Source: Desulfobulbaceae bacterium (GTDB taxonomy: Bacteria > Desulfobacterota > Desulfobulbia > Desulfobulbales > Desulfocapsaceae). From it: DNA of 51,926 bases. The stretch covers positions 1 through 51,926 of the forward strand of contig JAFLKM010000063.1 in the NCBI GenBank assembly GCA_019163335.1. Reading direction: 5' to 3'. Below are positions 5,322 to 15,300 of the stretch, piece after piece. The stretch's first letter is position 1. Every line of letters begins with the position of its first letter. A model generated the notes under the pieces. The model was not told the DNA's origin, did not search any database, and worked only from the letters and a program-made list of their open reading frames with translations. The translations under genes were made by a program, and so were the position numbers.

Positions 5322-8300
5322 ATGACACCTGAATCCTTCATCGCCCTCTGGAAGAACAACCCTCTCACCGAGCGGGCTGGCGCGCAGGCCCATTTTGACG
5401 ATCTGTGTGACCTGCTGGGGGTGGATAAGCCCCGTGACCCGGACAACTACTGCTTTGAGCGGGGCGCAAAGAAATCTTGTGGCGGCGATGGCTGGGCCGA
5501 TGTGTGGAAGCGCGGCCATTTCGGTTGGGAGAACAAGAAGCCGGGCCGTGATCTCAAGGCCGCCTTGAAACAACTGACCGATTATGCCCTGCGCCTGGAC
5601 AACCCGCCCTTACTCGTTGTCTGCGACCGGGAGCGGATTATCATTCATACCGCTTTTACCGGCTATCCCGACCAGCCCACGGAAATCCGCATTGACGAGC
5701 TGGCCGATCCCGGCACGCGGCAAACCCTGGCCTGGGTCTTCACCGACCCGGAACGGCTCCGTCCGTCCAAGTCCACCGCCGCCATCACCGGCGAGGCCGC
5801 CGGGAAATTCGCCGGGCTGGCCGAGGGGATGCGGGCTCGCGGACAGGACGGGCAGCAGGTGGCCCACTTTTTAGTCCAATGCCTCTTTTGTATGTTTGCA
5901 GAGGACGAAGAACTTTTGCCCGGCTCGGTCTTTACCGGAATTTTGGGGAATGCGGCAGGCGATGCGGTCCGTGCCGCCGGGCGCATCCACCGGCTCTTTG
6001 TCGCCATGCGCGATGAGGGCGGCGAATATGGCGACCATGATATCGCCTGGTTCAATGGCGGCCTGTTCAAGACCATCGACATTCCCGCCTTAACCATCGC
6101 TGATCTTGCCGCTTTGCACGAGGCTGCCCACATGGACTGGCGGGCGATTGATCCCACCATTTTCGGCACCCTCTTTGAGCGCAGTCTTGACCCCGCCACC
6201 CGAGCGCCCTTGGGCGCGCACTACACCGACACCGCCACCATTGAAAAACTCATCACCCCGCTGATTTTCGACCCCTTGCTGAAAGAATGGCAGGCGGCCA
6301 AGGTGGTGATTGCGGCGGGTGCAGGCAAGGGCCAGCGGAGCAAGGCCTGCAAGGATGCAAGCGTCGCCTGGCACGGCTTTCTCACTCGCCTTGACCGCTT
6401 CCGGGTTCTTGATCCGGCCTGCGGTTCGGGCAATTTTCTCTATCTGGCCCTGGCCGCGTTGCGTGAGGTGGAACGGCGGGTCCTGCTCGAAGGCTTTGAG
6501 CTGGCCGGCTATCAGCCCGGGCTTTGGTTGCACACCGGGCCGCATAACATCTGCGGTATTGAGATCAACGAGTATGCCGCCGAGCTTGCCCGTGTTACCG
6601 TCTGGATCGGCGATCTCCAGTGGCACCGGCGCAATGGCCGTGAAATTGTCCGCAATCCGATCCTGCGCTCCCTTGACACCATCGAACGGCGGGACGCCTT
6701 GCTGGGTGAAGATGGGAGCGAGGCGAGTTGGCCAACGGTGGATGTGATTGTCGGCAATCCGCCGTTTTTGGGGGGCAGCAAGAAGCGAGGCGAACTGGGA
6801 GATGCCTATTTTGAGGCCCTGGCCCAGTGCTACGAGGGCCGAGTACCGTCGGGTGCCGATCTGGTGACCTATTGGTTTGAGAAGGCGCGGGCGCAGATTG
6901 AGTCAGGGCAGGCGGCAGCCGCAGGACTGGTTGCCACCAACTCCATCCGCGGCGGGGCCAATCGCAAGGTCTTGGAGCGGATCGTAGCCAGCACCCAAAT
7001 TTTCGAGGCCTGGAGCGACGAAGAGTGGATCAATAATGGTGCGGCGGTGCGGGTGTCACTGGTCTGTTTTGGCAACCCTTCTACCACCCCCAACCCCCTC
7101 CTTATCAAGGCGGGGGCTTTAGCTCCCCCTCCTGAGTCAGGAAGGGGCCGGGGGGTGGTTGGGCTGAACCACGTCAACCTGGACGGCCAGCCGGTTGCGG
7201 CTATTCATGCGGACTTGACGGCTGGGGTGGGGATGGATGTGACGAAGGCGTTGAAGTTGCCGGAAAATATGGGGGTGAGTTTTCAGGGATCGCAGAAAAT
7301 AGGGGCCTTCGACATCCCCGGTGAACTGGCCCGGCAATGGCTCAAGCTCCCCAATCCTAACGGTAGGCCCAACAGCGAGGCCCTTAAGTCAAGCTGGAAC
7401 GGCCTAGATGTCACCCGCCGCCCCCGTGATGGTTGGATTATTGACTTTGGTACAAGAATGTCTGAGGTTGATGCCGCGCTCTACGAAGAACCTTTCCAGT
7501 ATGCATTAAAGAATGTAAAGCCGGTACGGGATACGAATAATCGAGAGTCCTACCGAAAATACTGGTGGCGGCATGGTGAACCGCGTATCGCCATGCGGGC
7601 GGCCTTGTCAAAGGTTCAGCGTTATATCGTAACGCCCGAGGTGGCAAAACATCGTATTCTCATTTGGATGCATGGTACAATTTTACCAGATAAAAGATTG
7701 ATCGTCATCGCCCGTGCCGACGACACTACCTTTGGCATCCTCCATTCCCGGATGCATGAGCTGTGGGCGTTGAAACTTGGTGCAACTCTCGAAGATAGGC
7801 CATGTTATCGGCCAAGTACATCCTTCGAGACCTTCCCCTTTCCCGCTGGCCTGGCCCCTGCCGATACCGCACCCAAAAGCGACGAAGAAAAGCGGGCCTT
7901 TGGCTATACCCCGCTTATGGGCAGCATCGGTGATGAAAGCAACAAGCCTGGCGCGCCATCCAGCAGCCCAACGCCTGCTATCCTTGCCGATCCAACCATG
8001 CGCGGCCATGCGCAGCCCATCGCTGCCGCCGCCTTCCGCTTGAATCAGCTGCGGGAAAGCTGGCTCAATCCGCCCGAGTGGGTCGAATGGGTGCAAACCC
8101 TGGAAGAAAAAGAGGCCGGATTTCCACCGCGCCCGACTGCCAAGCCGGGACATGAGGCCGATCTCAAAAAGCGGACGCTGACCAACCTCTACAACCTCCG
8201 TCCGGCCTGGCTCAACCTTGCCCACCGCGATCTTGACGCAACAGTCGCCGCTGCCTACGGCTGGGCCGACTACACGCCGGACATGACCGAGGCAATCATC

Positions 8301-8345
8301 CTTGGTCGCCTGCTGGAGCTGAATCAAGAACGGGTCAAGGGGTGA
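5322..8345 (+). CDS. MmeI-like type IIL (type IIG) restriction-modification enzyme
   Basis: One chain carries endonuclease, methyltransferase and target recognition, as in MmeI. The nuclease signature near the N-terminus is Asp60, then Glu70-x-Lys72 (GWADVW, FGWENKK), with the same nine-residue gap as MmeI. The adenine methyltransferase has motif I DPACGSGNF (Asp364) and motif IV NPPF (Asn479). The target-recognition and C-terminal parts follow from about residue 640. At 1007 residues it is longer than MmeI (919), partly because of an insert at about residues 587-613 encoded by a palindromic repeat. It stands alone, with no separate methylase gene, and follows the RelE/XRE pair. The methylated strand and site cannot be read from sequence alone. 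Confidence 0.88.
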   Translation: MTPESFIALWKNNPLTERAGAQAHFDDLCDLLGVDKPRDPDNYCFERGAKKSCGGDGWADVWKRGHFGWENKKPGRDLKAALKQLTDYALRLDNPPLLVVCDRERIIIHTAFTGYPDQPTEIRIDELADPGTRQTLAWVFTDPERLRPSKSTAAITGEAAGKFAGLAEGMRARGQDGQQVAHFLVQCLFCMFAEDEELLPGSVFTGILGNAAGDAVRAAGRIHRLFVAMRDEGGEYGDHDIAWFNGGLFKTIDIPALTIADLAALHEAAHMDWRAIDPTIFGTLFERSLDPATRAPLGAHYTDTATIEKLITPLIFDPLLKEWQAAKVVIAAGAGKGQRSKACKDASVAWHGFLTRLDRFRVLDPACGSGNFLYLALAALREVERRVLLEGFELAGYQPGLWLHTGPHNICGIEINEYAAELARVTVWIGDLQWHRRNGREIVRNPILRSLDTIERRDALLGEDGSEASWPTVDVIVGNPPFLGGSKKRGELGDAYFEALAQCYEGRVPSGADLVTYWFEKARAQIESGQAAAAGLVATNSIRGGANRKVLERIVASTQIFEAWSDEEWINNGAAVRVSLVCFGNPSTTPNPLLIKAGALAPPPESGRGRGVVGLNHVNLDGQPVAAIHADLTAGVGMDVTKALKLPENMGVSFQGSQKIGAFDIPGELARQWLKLPNPNGRPNSEALKSSWNGLDVTRRPRDGWIIDFGTRMSEVDAALYEEPFQYALKNVKPVRDTNNRESYRKYWWRHGEPRIAMRAALSKVQRYIVTPEVAKHRILIWMHGTILPDKRLIVIARADDTTFGILHSRMHELWALKLGATLEDRPCYRPSTSFETFPFPAGLAPADTAPKSDEEKRAFGYTPLMGSIGDESNKPGAPSSSPTPAILADPTMRGHAQPIAAAAFRLNQLRESWLNPPEWVEWVQTLEEKEAGFPPRPTAKPGHEADLKKRTLTNLYNLRPAWLNLAHRDLDATVAAAYGWADYTPDMTEAIILGRLLELNQERVKG
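7083..7159. repeat. In-frame palindromic repeat inside the restriction-modification gene
   Basis: ACCACCCCC at 7083-7091 pairs with GGGGGTGGT at 7151-7159. Inside lie further C-rich/G-rich hairpin arms (CCCCCTCCTT with AAGGCGGGGG, and later GGGGGCTTTAGCTCCCCC). The core motif AACCCCCTCCTT recurs in the intergenic hairpin at 40259-40286. The element is read through in frame, adding a Pro/Gly/Arg-rich stretch (TTPNPLLIKAGALAPPPESG) between the methyltransferase and the LDGQPVAAIH region. It resembles the REP-type or palindromic elements found in many genomes, here tolerated in a coding region. Confidence 0.75.
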
Positions 8346-8476
8346 CCAACCGTAAAAAATGCGGGGATGGCTTTCCACCGCGCTCCCGGCTGCCCTTGAT
8401 GGACACCTTGGCTCAGTTGTTGAACTGTCCTGCGTCCTTCTATTCCTATAACGAAATCTCATCGGAGAGATAGAAA

Positions 8477-9688
8477 ATGAACGATGGTATTCCTGCACAA
8501 GAGTTATCTTCCCGGTGGGAGAGGTGTAGAAGTCTTCTTCAGCAATTTGTCCCGCAATCTACAGGGATCATGGTGTTTTCGCGCCTGAATATCTATTATT
8601 TCACGGGCTCCTTTGCCAACGGCGTTTTTTGGCTGCCGATCAGCGGCGAACCCGTCCTGTTGTGCAGACGCGGGGCGGAAAGGGCGAGAATCGAATCCCC
8701 AGTCAAACATATTTATCCCTTTAAATCTTACAGGGATATTGAAATCGTTCTGAACGAGTTGGGGGCTTCTTTACCCGAAATTATCGGAACAGAGATGAAT
8801 GGGTTATCGTGGGCGCTCTCAAATAATCTTGTCAAATATCTTGGATCGCACCAGTTTGTGGCCGCAGATAGAGTAATTGGTATGTGCCGGGCGAAGAAGT
8901 CGGCCTGGGAAATCGGTATCTTACGAGAAGCGGGCGCAAAACATGCAAAATGTTTAACGGAGCTGTTATTGCCTTTTCTTCATTCCGGGATAAGTGAACT
9001 TGAGATCTCTCATAAAATTTCAGAGCTGTTTTTTTCCGAAGGCCACCTTGGCATTCTTCGCATGGAAAATTACGGTGAAGAGGTTTTTCTTGGACATATT
9101 TCAGTGGGCGACAGCGCCAATTATCCCAGTTTCTTTAATGGTCCCGTGGGGCTGCAAGGTGTCCACCCGGCGGCGCCGTTTATGGGGGCAGCGGAGGTTA
9201 AATGGACGGCTGGCAAGCCGCTGATCATCGATAATGGCTTTACCGTTGCCGGCTATATGACCGATAAGACGCAAGTTTACTGGCTTGGCGCAATAGAAGA
9301 TATTCCTGTAAAAGCCAGAGCGGCACATGATTTCTGCATTGACCTGCAACATCAAATCGCCGGGCTTCTGAGGCCGGGCGTACTGCCCAGTGAGATCTGG
9401 AATCATTGCCTGGCCGAAGTTGAACGCTCCGGCTGGGGTGAGGGCTTTATGGGATGGGGAGGCAATAAGGTGTCGTTTGTCGGCCACGGGATTGGCCTTG
9501 CCATCGATGAATATCCGGTGTTGGCCAAGGGCTTCGATTTTCCCCTGGAAGAAGGAATGACGCTCGCCGTTGAGCCGAAAATCGGCATTCCCGGTTTTGG
9601 CATGGTCGGGGTCGAGAATACCTTCGAGGTTACCAGCGCCGGCGGAAAATCCTTGACCGGAGATACGTTTGACATAATAACAATTTAA
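8477..9688 (+). CDS. M24-family metallopeptidase (Xaa-Pro dipeptidase-like)
   Basis: M24 pita-bread peptidases remove N-terminal residues, usually next to proline, using two metal ions. The 403-residue protein has a creatinase-like N-terminal domain (about 1-165) and a catalytic domain with all five metal ligands: Asp in LIIDNGF, Asp in MTDKTQ, His in GHGIGL, Glu in AVEPKI and Glu in GVENTFEV. There is no signal peptide, so it is cytoplasmic. GGAGAG lies 8 bases before the ATG. The SulP transporter gene starts 9 bases after its stop, but no functional link is evident. Substrate is not known. Confidence 0.88.
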   Translation: MNDGIPAQELSSRWERCRSLLQQFVPQSTGIMVFSRLNIYYFTGSFANGVFWLPISGEPVLLCRRGAERARIESPVKHIYPFKSYRDIEIVLNELGASLPEIIGTEMNGLSWALSNNLVKYLGSHQFVAADRVIGMCRAKKSAWEIGILREAGAKHAKCLTELLLPFLHSGISELEISHKISELFFSEGHLGILRMENYGEEVFLGHISVGDSANYPSFFNGPVGLQGVHPAAPFMGAAEVKWTAGKPLIIDNGFTVAGYMTDKTQVYWLGAIEDIPVKARAAHDFCIDLQHQIAGLLRPGVLPSEIWNHCLAEVERSGWGEGFMGWGGNKVSFVGHGIGLAIDEYPVLAKGFDFPLEEGMTLAVEPKIGIPGFGMVGVENTFEVTSAGGKSLTGDTFDIITI

Positions 9689-9697
9689 GCTGGAAAA

Positions 9698-11521
9698 TTG
9701 GCACGAAAAAATTGTCTTGTGAGGTGCGAAGTGGCAGAGTCAGAGAGTTCTCATGGTTCCAAAGGCTGGAAAATGATGTTCCTGCCTTTTTTGCAGTGGC
9801 GGCACCGGGTTACCCCTCGAAATCTGCGTGCTGATCTGATTGCCGGTTTGACCGGGGCGCTCCTGGCCCTACCCCAGGGTGTGGCCTTTGCCACCATTGC
9901 CGGTATGCCCCCTGAATACGGGCTTTATGCCGGCATGGTTCCGGCAATCATTGCGGCCCTGTTCGGTTCATCCTGGCATCTGGTCTCCGGACCGACCACC
10001 GCCGCTTCCATTGTTCTGTTTTCTTCCTTGAGTGAGCTTGCCCCCCCCGGCAGTGCCGAATATGTGCAGTTGGCTCTGACCCTGACCATGATGGTGGGCC
10101 TGATTCAGCTCCTCATGGGGCTGGCCCGCATGGGTGCCCTGGTTAATTTTATCTCGCACTCGGTGGTCCTGGGTTTTACTGCCGGATCGGCTATTCTGAT
10201 CATGGCCAGCCAGATGAAGCATTTTCTTGGGATCAAGATCCCTTCCGGCGGCCATTTCCATCACACCCTGTACGCGGTATTCAATCATTGGCAGGATGTG
10301 AATCTTCATGTGGTGATTGTCGGCCTCTCTGCCATGATTGCCGGTCTGCTGGCCCGTCGCTTTCTGCCGAAAATCCCCTATATGATTGTTGCCATGCTGA
10401 CCGCCTGCGGGGTCTTTCTGGTTTTGTCACAGGGGATGGGGATAGCGGGCATCCCGGTGGTGGGCGCGCTGCCTTCTTCCCTGCCCCCGCTGTCGGCCCC
10501 ACATTTTACCCTGGATGCTTTACGCGCTCTGGCGCCTGTGGCCCTGGCCACCACACTTTTTGCCCTGACTGAGGCCGTCTCCATCGGTCGTTCGCTGGCG
10601 GTGCAATCCGGCCAGCATCTGGACGGGAATCAGGAGTTTATCGGCCAGGGGCTCTCCAATGTGGTGGGGAGTTTTTTTTCCGGCTATGTTGCCACCGGGT
10701 CCTTCAATCGCAGCGGCCTCAACTTTCAGGCCGGGGCCAAAACCCCGCTGGCCGCGATCTTTGCCGGGGTGCTGCTTATGGCCCTGGTGCCGGTGGTGGC
10801 CCCGTATGCCGTGTTTTTGCCCAATGCTGCCATGGCCGGGATCCTCTTTCTGGTGGCCTGGGGTCTGATTGATTTTCATCACATCCAAAGGATCCTTAAG
10901 ACTAGTCGAGGAGAGAGCGCCATTCTTGTGGTTACCTTTCTGGCCACCCTTTTTCTGGAGCTGGAGTTTGCCATTCTCTTTGGAGTGACATTATCTCTCA
11001 TGCTGTACCTGAATCAAACCTCACATCCCCGGGTGCTGGTCCGGGTGCCGGACCCCCAGCATCCCCTCCGGGCCTTCTGCACCGATCCGGCTTTGCCCGA
11101 GTGTCCGCAACTGAAGATGATCCGCATCGACGGGTCGATTTTTTTCGGCTCCATTGCCCATATCCAGGAGGAGTTGCAAATGTTGTTTCGTGCTAATCCT
11201 GAACAGAAGAACTTTCTGCTGATTTTTGCCGGCATCAATTTTGTCGATATGGCCGGAGCGGATTTCCTGGTGGATTTAATTGAAAAACAACGGGCCCGCG
11301 GGGAGAAACTCTTTTTTTGTGAGATGAAAAAACCGGTGCTTGACGCCCTGCGCCTGAGTGGCAAGGCCTCTGCCTTGAAGTCGGCAAATATCTTTGAACT
11401 GAAGTGTGAGGCCATTGCCGCCATCACTCAGGGTTTGGATCGTACTATCTGTGCCCAATGTCAGGCCCAGATCTTTCTGGAGTGTGTGGCTCTGTCCAGA
11501 GGGCCGCGGATTCAAAATTGA
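9698..11521 (+). CDS. SulP-family anion transporter with STAS domain
   Basis: SulP (SLC26-like) proteins carry sulfate, bicarbonate or other anions across the inner membrane. The 607-residue protein has the family opening (LRADLIAGLTGALLALPQGVAFATIAGMPPEYGLYAG) in transmembrane segments 1-2, about ten further hydrophobic segments to residue 440, and a C-terminal cytoplasmic STAS domain (about 465-575, MIRIDGSIFFGSIAHIQEEL). The frame opens at TTG 9698, but ATG 9773, with AAAGG upstream, is a credible alternative that removes 25 residues. The substrate cannot be told; bicarbonate or sulfate are the usual candidates. Confidence 0.88.
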   Translation: MARKNCLVRCEVAESESSHGSKGWKMMFLPFLQWRHRVTPRNLRADLIAGLTGALLALPQGVAFATIAGMPPEYGLYAGMVPAIIAALFGSSWHLVSGPTTAASIVLFSSLSELAPPGSAEYVQLALTLTMMVGLIQLLMGLARMGALVNFISHSVVLGFTAGSAILIMASQMKHFLGIKIPSGGHFHHTLYAVFNHWQDVNLHVVIVGLSAMIAGLLARRFLPKIPYMIVAMLTACGVFLVLSQGMGIAGIPVVGALPSSLPPLSAPHFTLDALRALAPVALATTLFALTEAVSIGRSLAVQSGQHLDGNQEFIGQGLSNVVGSFFSGYVATGSFNRSGLNFQAGAKTPLAAIFAGVLLMALVPVVAPYAVFLPNAAMAGILFLVAWGLIDFHHIQRILKTSRGESAILVVTFLATLFLELEFAILFGVTLSLMLYLNQTSHPRVLVRVPDPQHPLRAFCTDPALPECPQLKMIRIDGSIFFGSIAHIQEELQMLFRANPEQKNFLLIFAGINFVDMAGADFLVDLIEKQRARGEKLFFCEMKKPVLDALRLSGKASALKSANIFELKCEAIAAITQGLDRTICAQCQAQIFLECVALSRGPRIQN

Positions 11522-11574
11522 AGAGCAACTTCCTGATAAGCTGCTGAAAAAATGAGAACAGCATGTCGATATGT

Positions 11575-11603
11575 TTGATGATAATTCGTCGGCTCGATAT
11601 TAT
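11575..11603 (+). promoter_or_regulatory. Candidate promoter for the YbhB-like gene
   Basis: TTGATG at 11575-11580 and TATTAT at 11598-11603 are separated by 17 bases. The -10 box matches five of six consensus bases and the -35 four of six. Transcription from about 11610 would leave a leader of about 115 bases before the ATG at 11725; no clear structure was seen in that leader. Confidence 0.45.
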
Positions 11604-11724
11604 ATTTGAGAGCATCGAGTGTGAACGGAATAACGCGATATTTTCTCTGAAGATATCGTCCAGCCAGCGGGGCAGGCGTGAAAACACGGCCTTGCCCTCG
11701 TGAACACCAAAAAAGGAACCTCAT

Positions 11725-12279
11725 ATGTTCAGAACACGAATTGTACTTCTTTTCCTTTGCTGCCTGGCCTCAACGGGAGCCCATGCCGGAGACTTCCAAC
11801 TGACCAGCCCGACCATCCAGCCGGATGCTGTTCTCACTGACGATCAGGTGTATCAGGGATTTGGCTGCTCCGGAAAAAATCAGTCCCCGGCCTTGCAATG
11901 GACGGCAGGTCCACAGGAAACCAGAAGCTATGCCATTACCGTGTATGACCCTGATGCACCTACGGGGTCTGGCTGGTGGCATTGGGTTGTCTATAATATC
12001 CCCGCAAGTGCCACTGGGTTTGTTGCAGGTGCCGGCGATCCCACTGGAAAGCTGTTGCCTCCGGGTGCCGTTCAGGGCCGGACGGATTTTGGCACCCACG
12101 CCTTTGGCGGTGCCTGTCCGCCCCAAGGAGATCCGCCGCACCGCTATATTTTTACGATATACGCACTTAAGATTGATCGAATAGATGTCCCCTCTGATGC
12201 GAGCGCCGCTCACATTGGTTTTATGATCCATACAAATACCCTTGGAAAGGCAAGCTTTACTGCCAGGTATGGTCGTTAA
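11725..12279 (+). CDS. Periplasmic YbhB/YbcL-type PEBP-family protein
   Basis: The protein belongs to the phosphatidylethanolamine-binding/Raf-kinase-inhibitor-like family, whose bacterial members have no settled function. It has a signal peptide (about residues 1-21, ending AHA-GDF), so it is exported. The conserved ligand-pocket motifs are visible: DPDAPTGSGWWHWVVYNIP, then GGACPPQGDPPHRYIFTIYAL. Its 184 residues are typical of the exported members. It appears to be a single-gene unit with its own promoter. Confidence 0.88.
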   Translation: MFRTRIVLLFLCCLASTGAHAGDFQLTSPTIQPDAVLTDDQVYQGFGCSGKNQSPALQWTAGPQETRSYAITVYDPDAPTGSGWWHWVVYNIPASATGFVAGAGDPTGKLLPPGAVQGRTDFGTHAFGGACPPQGDPPHRYIFTIYALKIDRIDVPSDASAAHIGFMIHTNTLGKASFTARYGR

Positions 12280-12385
12280 ATCGCATATCAGACGAAGACC
12301 CCATACCAAAGCGTTCCCAGCCCTTTTCCCCCTGAGCAAAGAGTCAGCACCCTGATCTTTTTTCCTCGTTCTATTCTGAGAAACT

Positions 12386-15300
12386 ATGCCGAATCTGAAA
12401 AGAACCTTCATCATCCCTGCCCGTTTGCTGCTGCTGTTGGTCCTGGTTGTTTTCTGGATTGATGCCGTTCAGGCGGCAGAATCCCTTGAAATCCCCAAGG
12501 ATGAAAAGTCTTTCGTCTCTCCTGAAATTCTCAAGGCCAAAATCGACGACATTGCCAAAACAACTAGCCTTGACGAGGCTACTAAAACCGAGCTGCGTGA
12601 ACTGTATCGAAAAAGCCTGGAAAATCTGACATCGGCAACATCCCATGACGCCCTTGCAAAGAAGTTTGCCCAATACATCGAGACAGGGCCTGGCGATATC
12701 CAGAAAATTCGAGAAGAGATGACAAGGCCGCCGTCGCAGGATCAGCCGAAGGAGCTGGCAGGCGATGAGTTTGAGCGGGTGTCCCTGAAAGATCTTGAGC
12801 AGCAACTGCTGAAGGCTAAAGCCAGTTATGCAACGCTTGAGACAGATGTTTTATACACGACCCGTAAGCTCAATGTTCAGAAAGACCGACCAGTCCTGGC
12901 CGGTCATCGGCTCGCTGAAATAACTGAAAACGAGAAAAAACTGCTGGATGTGATTAAGGAACCGGTCTCCGGATCTCCTCTGGTGATGGAAGCCCGGGGC
13001 TGGATGCAGCAGACTCAGCTCCAGGCATTGCATAGTGAAGCCGGCATGCTCAACCAGGAACTGGTGAGTATGCCGGTGCTGGTGGAACTGGCAAATGTCC
13101 AACGAGAAGCGGCTGTTGGACGTTTGGAGGCGGCTCGTGCTCAGGTGCAGGGCCTGGAGGCACAAGTGAATCGCAAGCGCCAGGCCGAGGCGACAAGGAG
13201 TGTGGGCCAGGCCGAAGAGGCGGTGCGGCAGGTGGCTGGCAGCCCTGCTGTCCTCCAGCAGGCCGCTGCAATGAACACCTCTTTGGGAGATGAGCTGCAA
13301 GGGGTAATCAGCGCCCTGGAGCAAAGTGCTTTAGAGAAGGAGACCCTTGAGAAGGAATTGAAAAAACTCGAGGAGAGTTCGAAAAACACCAAACAAAAGA
13401 TTGAACTGGCTGGCTTAAGCCAGGCCCTTGGCCTGTATATGTACGAACAGCGGAGAAATCTTCCTGACCCAAGGCTGCTACGCAAAAAAATGGCCAGGAA
13501 TGGAGCGGCCCTTGCCGAGACCGGTCTGCTCCAGGTGCAATCCGCAGAGGAGCGCAAGAGGCTCAATGATATTGATGAATATATCGCGGAGCTCACCGCC
13601 GGCTCTTCTCCGGATGAGGTGAAAACGCTTGCACCGGAACTGCAAAAACTGCTTATCAGTCGGCGGGATATCCTCGACAAAATTATTGCCTCCAGCCAGA
13701 CGTACCTCGGGGTGCTCTCCGAGATTGAAGTCTTCTCTCTGCAACTCTTGAAAACCGTTGTCTCTTTTGGCAGCTTTTTGGCAGAGCGACTTCTCTGGAT
13801 ACGAAGTGTGCCCATGATGGGTGTCAAGGATTTCCAGAGCCTGGCATCCGAAACTGGAGCACTCTTCGCTTCCGGGCCATGGCTTATCACCGCCAAAGCC
13901 CTTGCTGGACAAGCGGGTTCAACAGCGTTTCTCACTCTGGCCGCCATCATAACGGCCGGCCTCATCGGGTTCAGAGGCTGGATACTTACCCGGATTGAAA
14001 CCACCGTCCGCCTGGCCGCCAATCCCGCCACCTATCAATTCACCCTTCCCCTGCAGGCATTAGGCCTGATCATGCTGCTCGCGCTGTCGTGGTCGCTGCT
14101 GCCCATGACCCTGGGCTGGCAAATTTACTCCCTGGCGGAAGCAACGGTTTTCTCCCAAGGGTTGGCAACAGTCTTGATCGTCTTTTCCTATCGGCTCTTC
14201 ATCCTGCGTGTGCTTTCCAATCTGCTGCGTCCGAAAGGTCTTGCCTCTGACTTTTTTCACTGGTCGAGAACGACCATCGATCTGCTTCGCCGGGAAGCCG
14301 GATTGTTTACGGTTACCTTTTTGCCCGCTTTAGTTATTGCCCAGCTGGCCTTTCAGGTAAGTTTTCGGGTCGGCGGCAGTCATGTCCTGGCCAGGCTGCT
14401 TCTTAGTGTCACCCTGGCCATCATCACGGTCTTTTTCTATCGGATACTCCATCCCAGGACCGGGGTGTGGCGCCGCTTTGTCGAAGGGCACTCGAAACGT
14501 CTTGCTGCCCGCCTCTATCCGCTGATTTTTACTGTAATCTTGCTTATTCCCCTGGGAATGATCGGGCTGGTCTTTTCCGGATATATCTTTGCGGTGGCTT
14601 CCTTGCTGCGATGCCTTCTCAGTAGTCTCTGGCTTGGCTTCGGCCTTGTTGTCTGCCACCAGCTCATCGAGCGCTGGCTGATCCAGTCCAGCCGCAGGCT
14701 TTCCATCGAGAAGGCATTACTTCTCTCTGCCCAGGCAAAGGCTTCGGAGGGGCAAGTCGTTGACAAAAAAGAAGCGATCAGCCCAATTGAGATGCCGGTG
14801 GAGGATCTGGTCGAGCTGAGCACGGAGAGCCAAAAACTCCTGAACACCCTGGTGACCATAAGCGCCTGTATCGGGCTTTGGCTGGTATGGGCGGAAGTGT
14901 TGCCGGCACTGCGCATCTTTAACGAGTTCACCCTCTGGAAATACAGCTCCGTGGTCAACGGTCAGACAACCACTGTACCCGTAACCATGGCGGATGCCGG
15001 TCTCGCCGTGTTTATCGGGATTATAACCTTGACGGCCACCCGCCATTTTCCTTCGCTTCTGAAAATTATTCTGCTCAAGCACCTGGATATAACTGCCGGC
15101 AGCCGCTATACCATCACTACTTTGTCCGGCTATCTGATCGGCGGAATAGGGATGATGAGCATTGCCGGTATCCTTGGGTTCAGCTGGTCGAAGATCCAGT
15201 GGCTGGTTGCCGCCCTGGGTGTTGGTATCGGTTTTGGCTTGCAGGAAATCGTCGCCAATTTTATCAGCGGCCTCATAATTTTGTTCGAACGGCCCATCCG

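Noticed and set aside
9691-9715. A TTGGCACG sequence resembling a sigma54 -24 box at the start of the SulP gene.
   Set aside because: The -12 half is two bases out of place, and the site coincides with the possible TTG start codon, so the match is probably chance.
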